From NCBI RefSeq assembly GCF_000379625.1, contig NZ_KB903229.1, forward strand, positions 10,025 to 74,024: a stretch of 64,000 nucleotides of DNA, written 5' to 3'. The notes beneath the pieces are model-generated. The model was not told the DNA's origin and searched no databases. It saw only the letters and a program-made list of their open reading frames with translations. Positions within the stretch are counted from its first letter, which is position 1. Each line of letters begins with the position of its first letter. A program made the position numbers and the translations under genes. Origin of the DNA: Actinomycetospora chiangmaiensis DSM 45062 (GTDB taxonomy: Bacteria; Actinomycetota; Actinomycetes; Mycobacteriales; Pseudonocardiaceae). Positions 34,905 through 49,741 of this stretch are shown here, one piece after another.

Positions 34905-36758
34905 CTACCCCGTGATCGGGACCGAGATGCCGAGCGCCCGGCGGACGAAGGCGATCTCGGCGGCCGTGTGGTTCAGCGTCTCGGACACCACGAGCGACCC
35001 GTGCCCGGCGTCGTAGCGGACCATCGCGTAGGACTTGTCCAGGGCGGCCAGCCGGTCCAGGTAGTTGTCGATCTGCCGGATCGGGCAGCGCGGGTCGTTC
35101 TCCCCCGCCAGCACGAGTACCGGGGCGGTGACCTCGTCGACGTAGGTCAGCGGGGACGCCGTCCGGTAGCGCTCCGGCACCTCGGTCGGGGAGCCCCCGA
35201 ACAGCGAGCGGTCGAACGCCCGCAGCGGCTCCATCTCGTCCTCGTAGGCCGCGACGTAGTCCGCCACCGGCACGCCCGCCGCGCCGACGGCCCACCGCTG
35301 CGGCTGCACGCCGAGCCCGAGCAGCGTCAGGTAGCCGCCCCAGGACCAGCCCTCGAGCACGCACGCCGCCGGGTCGGCCAGCCCGGACTCCACGGCCCAC
35401 GACTGCACGGCCGCGATGTCCTCGAGCTCGGTGGTGCCCGGGCGCCCCTCGATGGCGTCCCGCCACGCGGAGCCGTAGCCCGAGGAGCCGCGGTAGTTCA
35501 CGTGCACGACGGCGAAGCCCGCGTCCAGCCACACCGCGCGCACCGCGGAGTAGCGGTCCTCGTCCGCGGCCTGCGGCCCGCCGTGGATCATGAACAGGGT
35601 CGGGACCGGGCCCGTGGTGCCGGCCGGGCGCGAGTACAGCGCGTGCACGTCGCCGCCGGGCCCGGGCACCCAGGCGTCCTCGAGCACCACCGACGGCGCG
35701 GGGCGCTCCCCGGGCGGCGTCAGCAGGACCTCGTCGGTGCCGTCCGGGCGCAGCACCCGCACGCTCGACGGCTGTTCCGCCGAGGACCAGCCGTACTCGA
35801 CCGACCCGTCCGGGCGCACGTCCGCACCGCCGACCGAGCCGCGCGCGGTGGGCAGGTCGGTGAGCTCCCCGCTCGTCAGGTCGTAGCGGTGCAACGTGGT
35901 CCGTCCCGCCCGGGTGTGCGCGACGATCAGGGCCGACGCGTCCGGGTAGAACCCCGCCGAGAGGTCCCCGGGCAGGTCGATGGCCAGCTCGGTCTCGGTG
36001 CCCGTCAGCGGGTCCCAGATCAGCAGCTCGTCGCGCCCGCGCCGTTCGTGCTGCACGAGCAGCCGCGGGTCGCCCGCGACGGGCGCGAACTCCACCGGCT
36101 CGACGCCGAGCCCCTCGCCGTCGTACAGGTCCGCCACCGCCGAGCCGTCCTCGACGCGGAGCACGCGGATCGCGGGGTGGCGGGAGTCGCCGTGCTCGGA
36201 GTGGGAGATCGCGAGCAGGGTCTCGTCGCGGGAGAGCGCGCCGATCCCGGCGTCCTCGGTGTGGGCGTAGACCGTGCGGAGCGCGGCCCCGCCGACCTGG
36301 ACCGCGAGGGTCGAGCCGTCGTCGGTCGACCAGCCGATCGCGGTGGTGGTGGCGCCGAGGTCGAGGCCCGCCGGGTAGCCGCGCTCGGCGCCGGCGACGG
36401 CGGGCTCCGCCTTCCCGACGTCGGGGGTGAACGGCTCGCGCACCCAGGTGCCGAACTCGTCGCCGTCGGTGTCGTCGAACCACCAGATCCACGCGCCGTC
36501 GGTGGAGACCGTGGCGCCGCGGGTGCCGTTCGGCCGGTCGGTGACCCGGCGGTGGTCGTCGGTGGCGCGGTCCCAGGCGTAGACCTCCCAGGTGCCGCTG
36601 GCGTTCGAGGAGTAGACGCTGCGCTCCGGGGCGTCACGGGCCCAGTCGGGCACCGAGATACGGGCGGCGGTGAACCGCCCGCGCCAGCGGGTCTCGGCCG
36701 CCGGGTCGGCGAACAGGGCCTCGGGGACGTCCACGGCGGGATCGCGTCGGGTCTCCAC
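34905..36758 (-). CDS. S9 family peptidase (prolyl oligopeptidase-like)
   Basis: A 617-residue serine peptidase: an N-terminal propeller (VYSSNASGTWEVYAWDRATDD, WIWWFDDTDGDEFGTWV) and a C-terminal alpha/beta hydrolase domain with PTLFMIHGGPQAADED, the nucleophile EGWSWGGYLTLLG (Ser near residue 471), Asp in AGENDPRCP and His in YDAGHGSLV. The GTG at 36758 is preferred; upstream in-frame sequence is arginine-rich and not family-like. It is the second S9 peptidase in the window and is only distantly similar to the one at 22506. It is divergent from the giant carboxylase. Confidence 0.88.
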   Translation of the reverse strand: METRRDPAVDVPEALFADPAAETRWRGRFTAARISVPDWARDAPERSVYSSNASGTWEVYAWDRATDDHRRVTDRPNGTRGATVSTDGAWIWWFDDTDGDEFGTWVREPFTPDVGKAEPAVAGAERGYPAGLDLGATTTAIGWSTDDGSTLAVQVGGAALRTVYAHTEDAGIGALSRDETLLAISHSEHGDSRHPAIRVLRVEDGSAVADLYDGEGLGVEPVEFAPVAGDPRLLVQHERRGRDELLIWDPLTGTETELAIDLPGDLSAGFYPDASALIVAHTRAGRTTLHRYDLTSGELTDLPTARGSVGGADVRPDGSVEYGWSSAEQPSSVRVLRPDGTDEVLLTPPGERPAPSVVLEDAWVPGPGGDVHALYSRPAGTTGPVPTLFMIHGGPQAADEDRYSAVRAVWLDAGFAVVHVNYRGSSGYGSAWRDAIEGRPGTTELEDIAAVQSWAVESGLADPAACVLEGWSWGGYLTLLGLGVQPQRWAVGAAGVPVADYVAAYEDEMEPLRAFDRSLFGGSPTEVPERYRTASPLTYVDEVTAPVLVLAGENDPRCPIRQIDNYLDRLAALDKSYAMVRYDAGHGSLVVSETLNHTAAEIAFVRRALGISVPITG

Positions 36759-36948
36759 GCCCCGATCATGCCCCTCCGGCCGGAGCGGCAGGGACGCCGG
36801 ACGAGGGGTAGCGCGTACCGGCGGGACCGTGTGCGCAGTTCCGCAGCCGACGGACTGGCGAGTACGCCCGGGAGACGGCAAGTTTCACGCCATGGCGTCC
36901 GACGAAGGCACCACACCGCCTCTGGCTGCATCGGGGAGGGTCGACACC

Positions 36949-42505
<5,557 letters not shown>

Positions 42506-42525
<20 letters not shown>

Positions 42526-43309
42526 ACACCGTCCCGACGACGGGCTCCCAGTCCCGCTCCGGCGGGAGCTGGTGGCCCATGCCCTCGACGACGGCGAGCT
42601 CCGCACCCGGGATCGCCGCCGCGAGGGCGTGGCCGTGGGCGAGCGGGAACACCGGGTCGGCGCTGCCGTGCACCACGGTGACCGGCAGCCCGGCGAGAGC
42701 GGTCAGATCGTCGGGGCCGGTCGTCGGGTCGCCGGCCACGAGGACGTGGTTGGTCGCGCTCGCCAGGTCCCGGGTGCGGGCGACGACCTGCCGGGCGATG
42801 GCCCGGACCCGGGCCTCCTCGAAGCGCCCGGGGCCGGCGCAGGGCCGTTCGCCCTCGACGATCGTCTCCACGGGGTCGTCGAGCTCCGGTCCGGGGGCGA
42901 GGGACGGGTCGGGGCCGGGGAGCCCGGTGACGCGCGGGTCGACGGCCGTCGTCGCGATCAGGGTCAGCCCGCTCACCCGGTCGCGGTGCGTCAGCGCGAG
43001 CTCCCGCGCGATGCCACCGCCCATCGACAGCCCGATCACGTGGGCGGCCCGGATCCCGAGTCCGTCGAGCACGGCGAGCGCGTCGGTGACGAGGTCCGCG
43101 CCGGTGTAGCCCGGTGCGCCCGGCGGCCAGTGCTCGGCTTCCCCGGTGTCGCGGTGGTCGTAGCGCACGACGCGGGCGCCGGCCCGCACGAGCGGTGCCG
43201 TGGCGATCCCGTCCCACCAGTCGCGCGACCACGTGGCACCCCCGATCAGCAGCACGGGCCACCCGTCGTCGGGACCGAGCGTCTCGGCGGTCGCAAGTGG
43301 TGGTGACAT
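42506..43309 (-). CDS. Alpha/beta hydrolase
   Basis: A 267-residue alpha/beta-hydrolase, closest in pattern to the aclacinomycin methylesterase (RdmC-like) group. The nucleophile elbow is VIGLSMGGGIA, the acid is in VHGSADPVFPLAHG, and the catalytic His is in EGMGHQLPPE. The oxyanion region LLIGGATWSRDWWD replaces the usual HG. The start ATG 43309 lies in the divergent region with the HxlR regulator and within direct repeats likely to be its operator. It contains a one-mismatch TTCCCGACGACGGG copy at each end (42531-42544 and 43262-43275). The substrate is unknown. Confidence 0.88.
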
Positions 43310-43346
43310 GCAACCAGTTCTAACGACAAGCGGTGGTAAAGTGCAA
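43294..43346. promoter_or_regulatory. Direct-repeat operator candidate for HxlR
   Basis: CAAGTGGTGGTGACATGCAA (43294-43313) and CAAGCGGTGGTAAAGTGCAA (43327-43346) match at 16 of 20 positions and are 33 bp apart, about three helical turns. The first overlaps the hydrolase start codon and the second lies 5 bp before the HxlR start. Confidence 0.55.
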
Positions 43347-43351
43347 GCGCC

Positions 43352-43834
43352 ATGGAGACGCGATCCGGCTGCCCCATCAACCAGGCGGTGGAGGCCTTCG
43401 GCGACCGCTGGAGCCTGCTGGTGCTCCGCGACATCACCTTCGGCGGCCGACGGCACTTCCGGGAGCTGCTGGCGGGGTCGCAGGAGGGGATCGCCTCGAA
43501 CATCCTCGCCGACCGGCTGAAGCGGCTGGTCGAGGGCGGACTGCTCACCCGGGACGACCCCGGGCGCGGACGCCGGGCCACGTACAGCCTCACCGAGGCG
43601 GCGATCCAGCTCGTCCCGGTCTACGCCGTACTCGGCTCGTGGGGCCTGCGCCACCGGGAGACCTCGGAGCCGCTGCGCGTCCGCGCCGAGCTGCTGGAGG
43701 CGGGCGGCCCCGAACTCTGGGCGGCGTTCATGGCCGAGCTGCGGACGGTGCACCTCGGCGCTCCGGCGCCGGAGGGGCCGTCGGCCACGGAGCGGCTGGC
43801 GGCGGCCTACGCGGCGGCGGTGGCGGGTTCCTGA
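43352..43834 (+). CDS. HxlR family winged-helix transcriptional regulator
   Basis: A 160-residue regulator. The HxlR signature is clear: CPINQAVEAFGDRWSLLVLRDITFGGRRHFRELLAG followed by ISNILADRLKRLVEGGLLTR-type recognition helix and wing (ASNILADRLKRLVEGGLLTRDD). The conserved N-terminal Cys (position 7) may sense redox or electrophiles, as in some family members. It is divergent from the alpha/beta hydrolase, with 42 bp between start codons containing most of the direct-repeat operator. It probably controls the hydrolase and itself (inference). Confidence 0.9.
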   Translation: METRSGCPINQAVEAFGDRWSLLVLRDITFGGRRHFRELLAGSQEGIASNILADRLKRLVEGGLLTRDDPGRGRRATYSLTEAAIQLVPVYAVLGSWGLRHRETSEPLRVRAELLEAGGPELWAAFMAELRTVHLGAPAPEGPSATERLAAAYAAAVAGS

Positions 43835-43839
43835 CGTCC

Positions 43840-43865
43840 GACGTCAGCCGTGTGCCACCGCTGAC
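43840..43865. repeat. 26-bp direct repeat, copy 1, upstream of enoyl-CoA hydratase
   Basis: The 26-bp sequence beginning GACGTCAGCCGTGTGC and ending CACCGCTGAC is repeated exactly at 44637-44662, so the two copies bracket one gene. Each copy contains GTCAGC...GCTGAC, a small hairpin. Confidence 0.8.
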
Positions 43866-43876
43866 ACGATGGCACG

Positions 43877-44614
43877 GTGATCGAGACGCACGTCCACGAC
43901 GCCGTGACCGAGCTGCGCATCGTCCGCCCGGAGCGGCGCAACGCCCTGGACACCGAGCACTGCCGTGACCTGCACGCCGCGCTGGACACCGCCATCGCAG
44001 GCGGCACCCGGGCGGTGGTGCTCACCGGCGAGGGCACCGCGTTCTGCTCCGGGGCCGACCTGCACACCGTCGGGGACGCCGGGTTCCTCGACGCGCTCTA
44101 CGCGATGCTGCAGCGGCTGGTCGAGGTCGAGGTGCCCGTGGTCGCGGCCGTCCAGGGGCCGGCGATCGGGGCCGGCACGCAACTCGCCATCGCCGCCGAT
44201 CTGCGCGTGTGCTCCCCGCAGGCGGTCTTCGGGCTCCCGACGGCGGCGCTCGGGCTCGCCGTCGACCCGTGGACCGTCCGGCGGCTGGCGCTGCTCGCCG
44301 GTGGCGGTCCGGCACGGCGGATGCTGCTGACCTGCGAGCGCCTCGACGTGACCGCCGCGGCGGGCCTCGTGGACCGGACCGCGGACGACCCGCGCACGGC
44401 GGCCCTGGCCTGGGCGGCCGAGGTCGCCGCCCTCGCCCCGCTCACGCTCGCCTACAACAAGCTCGCGGTGAACCGGCTGCTCGAGGACCCGACGGACCCG
44501 GTCACCCTCGACGCCGTCGCTGCCGGCTTCAGCGCCTGCTGGGCCAGCGAGGACCTCGCGGAGGGTCGCCGCGCCCGCGAGGAGAAGCGGACGCCGCGCT
44601 TCGTCGGCCGGTGA
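43877..44614 (+). CDS. Enoyl-CoA hydratase/isomerase family protein
   Basis: A 245-residue crotonase-fold protein. The CoA/oxyanion region is GEGTAFCSGADLHTV, and the second oxyanion helix is GPAIGAGTQLAIAADLRVCS. The usual catalytic Glu pair is not obvious; the region where Glu is expected reads FGLPTAALGLAVDPWTVRRLAL, so hydratase activity is doubtful and another crotonase reaction is possible. It starts at GTG 43877. Two exact 26-bp repeats flank it (43840 and 44637), an unusual cassette-like arrangement. Confidence 0.88.
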   Translation: MIETHVHDAVTELRIVRPERRNALDTEHCRDLHAALDTAIAGGTRAVVLTGEGTAFCSGADLHTVGDAGFLDALYAMLQRLVEVEVPVVAAVQGPAIGAGTQLAIAADLRVCSPQAVFGLPTAALGLAVDPWTVRRLALLAGGGPARRMLLTCERLDVTAAAGLVDRTADDPRTAALAWAAEVAALAPLTLAYNKLAVNRLLEDPTDPVTLDAVAAGFSACWASEDLAEGRRAREEKRTPRFVGR

Positions 44615-44636
44615 GCGTGGCCCACGGCTGACACCG

Positions 44637-44662
44637 GACGTCAGCCGTGTGCCACCGCTGAC
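44637..44662. repeat. 26-bp direct repeat, copy 2, downstream of enoyl-CoA hydratase
   Basis: This exact second copy of the sequence at 43840-43865 also serves as the right arm of a hairpin. CACGGCTGAC (about 44623-44632) pairs with GTCAGCCGTG inside the repeat, which probably terminates the hydratase gene. Confidence 0.8.
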
Positions 44663-44673
44663 GTCAGGGTCGG

Positions 44674-46146
44674 CTACTCGCCCGGCCAGTTGGCCAACGT
44701 GTCGAGGTACTGCTGCCGCACGCCCTCGACCTTCTCGTCCAGGTCCTGCGGGTCCCACGACGAGACGTCGATCGGCGGCAGCACCGCGACCTGCACCACG
44801 CCCGGGTGGATGACCATGGCGTTGCGGCTCATCAGCTCACCGGTGTTGCGGAACACGAGCGGGATCACCGGCACGCCCGCCTGCATCGCGAGGTGGAACG
44901 CGCCCTTCTTGAACCGACCGGGACTCGGTGTGGCCGAGCGGGTGCCCTCGGGGGCGATCACCACCGAGACCCCGGAGCGCAGCCGCTCGACGGCGGGTTC
45001 GAGGGCCTTGCGGGCCTGCGCGTTGTCGGCGCGGTCGATGAACGCGGTCTCGAGCAGCCGCATCAGCGGCCCGAACAGCGGGTTGTTGGCCAGTTCCATC
45101 TTCGCCACCGGCGCGAAGTTGCCGCGCAGCAGGCCGCCGAGGACGAGCACGTCGAGCTGGCTCTGGTGGTTGAACAGGAAGACCGCGGGCTGGTTCTCCC
45201 AGATGTGGTGCCCGCCGACGACGTCGAGCGTGACCCCGGAGGCGAGCAGCGACAGGTCGCCGCCGAGCCCGATGCCCAGGTTGAGTCCCGCCCGGCGCGA
45301 CCCGCCCAGCAGGCCCAGCCCGAGCCCCGTCACGAACCCGCCCATCATCCCGGCGTAGGTGCCGACGGTGCGGGCGACCTCGACCGGACCGGTCCACGGC
45401 CGGCCGGGGAAGTCGATGGTCGGCCAGCCGCGCTCGGCCGCGGCCCGGCGCAGGCCCGACGACGGGTTGACCGCGGTGGGGCGGCCGACGGTCGCGAGGA
45501 AGGGCACGTCCTCGTTGCCGTTGGAGTAGGCGAAGCTCTGGTCGAGGTCGACCTCGTGGGCGGCGGCGAACTCCTTCACCGCGGCGGCCTTGCCCTCGCC
45601 GTAGGGGCTGCGGCCGTCGGGCCGACCGGTGATCCGACCGTCCTCGCCCACCTCGACCGCGGTGTAGATGGTGTGGTCGACGCCCAGGGCCTCGGCGGCC
45701 GGCTGCACCTGGAACCGCGTCGCCGACGACGCGAGCACCACGGTGTGGCCCCGCTCCAGGTGGGCGCGCACCAGCCGCCACGCCTCCGGGTAGACCGACG
45801 GCCCGATCTCGTCGCGGAACAGCTGCCGGCCGAGCTTCTCCAGCTCCTCGGGGGTCCGCCCCACCCAGGTGCGCAGCGTGATGCCGAGGAACTTCCTGAA
45901 GTCCTCCTCGGTCTCCAGCGCCTGGCTGCCGGCGGCGGCGAGTGTGCGCACCGTCGTCGGCACGTCGATGTCGAGGTGGGTCAGGTGATGGCGCATGAAC
46001 GCCACCACCGAGTAGCCCGCGATGACGGTGCCGTCGAAGTCGAAGAACGCGCCGACGGCCGGGCCCTCGGGGGCGTCGCGGACGTCGGCGAGCAGGGACT
46101 CGGGACTAGGGCCTGACACCGGTGCTCTCCTGTCGGTTGCGGGCAT
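44674..46146 (-). CDS. plsC: Bifunctional HAD-phosphatase/1-acylglycerol-3-phosphate acyltransferase
   Basis: A 490-residue fusion. The N-terminal HAD-IB phosphatase domain (SerB-like) has the nucleophile FFDFDGTVI (Asp36, Asp38), VVLASSATRFQVQPAAE and the YSNGNEDVPFLATVG motif. The C-terminal PlsC domain has FLFNHQSQLDVLVLGG (the HX4D catalytic pair), FIDRADNAQARKAL and VVIAPEGTRS. It forms phosphatidic acid from lysophosphatidic acid. Domain order and the adjacent plsB match M. tuberculosis Rv2483c and Rv2482c. It overlaps the upstream plsB gene by 41 bp, so they are translationally coupled. Membrane association is likely through the hydrophobic stretch GGFVTGLGLGLLGG (about residue 273). 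Confidence 0.93.
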   Translation of the reverse strand: MPATDRRAPVSGPSPESLLADVRDAPEGPAVGAFFDFDGTVIAGYSVVAFMRHHLTHLDIDVPTTVRTLAAAGSQALETEEDFRKFLGITLRTWVGRTPEELEKLGRQLFRDEIGPSVYPEAWRLVRAHLERGHTVVLASSATRFQVQPAAEALGVDHTIYTAVEVGEDGRITGRPDGRSPYGEGKAAAVKEFAAAHEVDLDQSFAYSNGNEDVPFLATVGRPTAVNPSSGLRRAAAERGWPTIDFPGRPWTGPVEVARTVGTYAGMMGGFVTGLGLGLLGGSRRAGLNLGIGLGGDLSLLASGVTLDVVGGHHIWENQPAVFLFNHQSQLDVLVLGGLLRGNFAPVAKMELANNPLFGPLMRLLETAFIDRADNAQARKALEPAVERLRSGVSVVIAPEGTRSATPSPGRFKKGAFHLAMQAGVPVIPLVFRNTGELMSRNAMVIHPGVVQVAVLPPIDVSSWDPQDLDEKVEGVRQQYLDTLANWPGE

Positions 46147-48625
46147 CGGTCTCGTCGATGCGGACGACCCGGCCGACCACGGCGCGGATCTCGTCGGCGA
46201 ACTCCTGCCGACGGGTGGCGAGGGTCGCGAGGTCCTCGGGGGTCGGGTCGTCGGGCAGCGCCACGAGTCCCCGGTTCCCCGCCAGGCGCAGCGCCGACGC
46301 GAACAACTCGCGGGACAACGCCTCCGGGCCGTGCAGCCGGCCCTGCAGCAGGAGCTGGCGGCCGACGGCGAGGCAGTCGTCGAACAGCTCGTCGTCGACG
46401 ACGGGGGTCGCCACGTCCCACGCCGCGAGGCGCTGCGCGAGCAGCCACTGGGCGTCGACGAAGGACCGCAGCACCCGGTGGGCGCAGAGGAACTTGCTCG
46501 CGAGCAGGATCTCCTTGGTGCGGGCGACGGGCCGGCCGACCTCGGTCCAGTGGGGGTCGATCAGCGTCAGCTCGTCGGCGAGCTCCGACCGGAAGGTCTC
46601 CTTGTCGGGGAAGAAGAACTCGTACTTGAGCAGGTCGCGCAGGGCGAGCGCGTGGGTGAAGCCGGCGGCCAGCGCCTCCCGACCGTCGTCGGCGTCGTCG
46701 ACCTCGAGCACGGCGAGCTCGACGATGGCGCGGTTGACGAAGTGGTGGATCGCGGAGTTGCGGTAGAACGCCGCGACGATGTGGTGGCCGGGCTCGATCG
46801 AGAACACCGGCTCGGTGCCCTCGGTGTAGGCGGTGACCACCTTCTCCTGCCGCAGCGCGAGCAGCGCCTCCGCGACGCCGCCGTTGGTGCGCAGCGACTC
46901 GATGCCGGTGTGCGGCAGCTTGCGGGCCTCGACGTAGTCGAGCACCGGCTCCACGACGCGGCGCACCTGGGAGAGGGTGAGCGCCCGGTCGCGGACCCCG
47001 AGCAGCGCCAGGGCCGCCATCGCGATCGGCGTGACCGGCGTGACCCGGTTGATCCGCACGAAGACCTCGAACGCGGTCTTCTGCAGGGCGAGCCGGCGGG
47101 CGGGGGAGTCGCCGGTGTCGGGGTCGAGCTCGTCGGGGTGGCGCTCCAGCGGCGGGTCGCCCGCGGCCGAGAGCGCCTGTCGCAGCGAGAGCGGCTCGCC
47201 GAAGGCCACGTGCAGCGACCCGACGCGGCGGCGCTGCGCCCGCGCGTAGCCCGCCAGCCAGCGCAGGCCCTCCGGGGTCTTGGTGCCGCCCGACTGCTCG
47301 ACGGCCATCTGGTGCACCTCCTGCAGCTGGTCGTGCGTGATGGACACGGGGACCAGGAACACGTCGGAGGTGCGGCGGGTCTCCACCGCGTGGGCGACGT
47401 CGGAGAGCAGGCCGTACTTCGGCGGGCGCAGCTTGCCGGTGCGGGTGCGGCCGCCCTCCATGTACCACTCGAGGTTGAAGCGCTTCGCCGCGAGCCAGGA
47501 GAAGTACTCGCGGACCATCGCCTTGTAGGTCGAGTCCCCGCCGAAGCTGCGGCGGATGAAGATGATCCCGCTGCGCCGGGCCAGCGACTCGAGGCCCCAG
47601 ATGCGCAGGTTGTTCCCGCCCAGCACGTGGTTGCGCGGGAAGTCGTTCTCCCGCAGCACCTCCGCGAGCACGAACGGGTCGGTGTAGGAGCGGTGTGAGG
47701 GCAGGAAGACCAGGGCGTGCTCCGCGTTGAGGGCGCGCAACGGCTCCAGCCCGCTGGTGTCGGCGTGCACCTCCCACGCCCGCTCGTGCATCGGGCGCAG
47801 CACGCCGGAGAACATGTCGACCGCGGTCGGGTCCATCGCGGCGACGAGACCCTGCAGGTGCTTCTCGGCCTCGGCGGCGACCTCGGCCTCCGGCCGGCCG
47901 GTCTCGGCGGCCACGCGCCGGACCTCCCGGGCGAAGTGGGCGCCGCCGACGATCTGGTCGGCGACCTCCCGCGGCACCTTCGACCGGTTGCCCAGCACAC
48001 TGCGCTCGGCGCGGTCGAGCGCCAGGTTGGCCTGCTGGGTGACGAAGCGGACGAAGTCCTCGGTGCCCGTGCTCATCCGCTCGCGGCGGTGCCGCACGAG
48101 CAGCTCGCGCACCGTGGCGGGCCGCCCCACCACCACGCGGTGCCGCTGGCGGTCGGCGCGCTCCTGCTGGGCGCGGGCGGCCCGGGCGCGGTCGCGCAGC
48201 TTGGACCGGCGGGTGACGGCGTCGAGGACGCGCAGCAGCGGCTTGGTCGGCGCGGCCTCGCTGCCCGGCTGCCACACCAGGCGGACCGGCACGAGCAGCG
48301 GGTTGTCCCCCCGGGTGAGGCGGGCGGCGAGCTCCCCGCCCTCGGCCGGCACGGTCTCCACCGCGCGCCCGTTGTCCGGCCGGTTCGCCACGAGCCAACG
48401 GTCGATCAGCCGTCGTTCGAGCACGCTCGGGGCGTCGACGAGGACCACGAGCTGCCGGTCCCCGGAGTCGGGGAGGGCGGTGGGATCGGGACGTGCCCTG
48501 CCCACCGGCCCCGCTCCGTCGTCGGGAACGGGGAAGGCGGCGGAGACCGGATCAGCTCCCACGAGGTGCTCCTCCCGCGCCGAACGCCACGCCGGCCGGG
48601 ACGGGGGCGGCGCGGGTGCGCTCAC
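46106..48625 (-). CDS. plsB: Glycerol-3-phosphate 1-O-acyltransferase
   Basis: First acylation of glycerol 3-phosphate in phospholipid synthesis (839 residues). The acyltransferase blocks are intact: LVFLPSHRSYTDPFVLAEV (HX4D), GGNNLRIWG, FIRRSFGGDSTYK, EWYMEGGRTRTGKLRPPKYGLL and FLVPVSITHDQLQE. A long N-terminal region (to about 230) and C-terminal helical region are usual for PlsB. The GTG at 48625 is a provisional start. A TTCCCGACGACGGG-like copy (48515-48528) encodes part of the N-terminus. Same order as M. tuberculosis Rv2482c-Rv2483c. Confidence 0.95.
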   Translation of the reverse strand: MSAPAPPPSRPAWRSAREEHLVGADPVSAAFPVPDDGAGPVGRARPDPTALPDSGDRQLVVLVDAPSVLERRLIDRWLVANRPDNGRAVETVPAEGGELAARLTRGDNPLLVPVRLVWQPGSEAAPTKPLLRVLDAVTRRSKLRDRARAARAQQERADRQRHRVVVGRPATVRELLVRHRRERMSTGTEDFVRFVTQQANLALDRAERSVLGNRSKVPREVADQIVGGAHFAREVRRVAAETGRPEAEVAAEAEKHLQGLVAAMDPTAVDMFSGVLRPMHERAWEVHADTSGLEPLRALNAEHALVFLPSHRSYTDPFVLAEVLRENDFPRNHVLGGNNLRIWGLESLARRSGIIFIRRSFGGDSTYKAMVREYFSWLAAKRFNLEWYMEGGRTRTGKLRPPKYGLLSDVAHAVETRRTSDVFLVPVSITHDQLQEVHQMAVEQSGGTKTPEGLRWLAGYARAQRRRVGSLHVAFGEPLSLRQALSAAGDPPLERHPDELDPDTGDSPARRLALQKTAFEVFVRINRVTPVTPIAMAALALLGVRDRALTLSQVRRVVEPVLDYVEARKLPHTGIESLRTNGGVAEALLALRQEKVVTAYTEGTEPVFSIEPGHHIVAAFYRNSAIHHFVNRAIVELAVLEVDDADDGREALAAGFTHALALRDLLKYEFFFPDKETFRSELADELTLIDPHWTEVGRPVARTKEILLASKFLCAHRVLRSFVDAQWLLAQRLAAWDVATPVVDDELFDDCLAVGRQLLLQGRLHGPEALSRELFASALRLAGNRGLVALPDDPTPEDLATLATRRQEFADEIRAVVGRVVRIDETDARNRQESTGVRP

Positions 48626-48724
48626 CCTACCCGGCCCGCCGGGCAGGGCCGTTCGTCACGCGTCGTGGTTCGGATGCAGGGGTACGCATCGTTCGACCCA
48701 CCGTTCACGGCGAGGAGAGACGAC

Positions 48725-49741
48725 GTGCGAGCAGTACAGGTGCCCCAGGCCGGCGGCGAGTTCGAGCTGGTGGAGCGCGACCTGCCCGAGCCGGGCGAGG
48801 GCGAGGTCCGCGTGACGGTGCAGGCCTGTGGGGTCTGCCACTCGGACATGTTCGCCAAGGAGGGCGCGATGGGGGACGCGACGCCGTTCCCGATCGTGCC
48901 GGGCCACGAGATCGTGGGCGTCGTCGACGTCCTGGGCGAGAACGTGCGGGGGGACTGGAAGCCGGGTGACCGCGTCGGCGTGGGCTGGTTCGGCGGTGCC
49001 TGCTACCACTGCGAGTCCTGCCGCCGGGGCGACTTCATCACGTGCGCCAACGGCCGGATCCCGGGCGTGACCTTCGACGGGGGGTACGCCGACGCCGTCG
49101 TCGTCCCCGCCGACGCGCTGGCCCGCGTGCCCGAGGAGCTCTCCGCCGAGGAGGCCGCCCCGCTGCTGTGCGCGGGCGTCACGACCTACCACGCGCTGCG
49201 CTCCAGCGTGGTCCGTCCCGGCGACCGCGTCGCCGTCCTGGGCGTCGGCGGCCTCGGCCACCTCGCGATCCAGTTCGCTGCGCGGATGGGCTGCGAGGTC
49301 GTCGCGATCTCGCGGGGGACCGCCAAGGCCGACCTCGCGAAGCAGCTCGGCGCGCACGAGCACATCGACTCCCAGACGACCGACCCGGGCGAGGCCCTCG
49401 CGGGGATGGGCGGCGCGACCGTCATCATCGCGACCGCCACCGACGGCGGAGCGATCTCCGCCCTCGTGCCGGGCCTCGCGCCGCGCGGCCAGCTCATCGT
49501 CGTCGGTGCCGCGGAGACGCCGCTGACCCTCGAGGCGATGTCGCTCATCGGGCCGGCCACCCAGGTGGCGGGGCATCCCTCGGGGACGTCGAAGGACTCC
49601 GAGGACACCCTGAACTTCTCCCGCATCACCGGCGTCCGCCCGATGATCGAGACGATGCCGCTGGAGCGGGCCGCCGAGGCCTACGAGAAGATGATGGCGA
49701 ACGACGCGCGCTTCCGGATGGTGCTCACCACCGGGAACTAG
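48725..49741 (+). CDS. Zinc-dependent alcohol dehydrogenase
   Basis: A 338-residue medium-chain dehydrogenase of the AdhA/YahK type. The catalytic zinc site is QACGVCHSD (Cys35, with GHEI supplying His and Glu), the structural zinc site is ACYHCESCRRGDFITC, and the cofactor loop is VLGVGGLGHLAIQFA. It would oxidise a primary alcohol or reduce an aldehyde with NAD(P). The GTG at 48725 follows GAGGAGAGA. It is divergent from plsB and its stop overlaps the convergent GH18-like gene by 4 bp. Confidence 0.93.
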   Translation: MRAVQVPQAGGEFELVERDLPEPGEGEVRVTVQACGVCHSDMFAKEGAMGDATPFPIVPGHEIVGVVDVLGENVRGDWKPGDRVGVGWFGGACYHCESCRRGDFITCANGRIPGVTFDGGYADAVVVPADALARVPEELSAEEAAPLLCAGVTTYHALRSSVVRPGDRVAVLGVGGLGHLAIQFAARMGCEVVAISRGTAKADLAKQLGAHEHIDSQTTDPGEALAGMGGATVIIATATDGGAISALVPGLAPRGQLIVVGAAETPLTLEAMSLIGPATQVAGHPSGTSKDSEDTLNFSRITGVRPMIETMPLERAAEAYEKMMANDARFRMVLTTGN

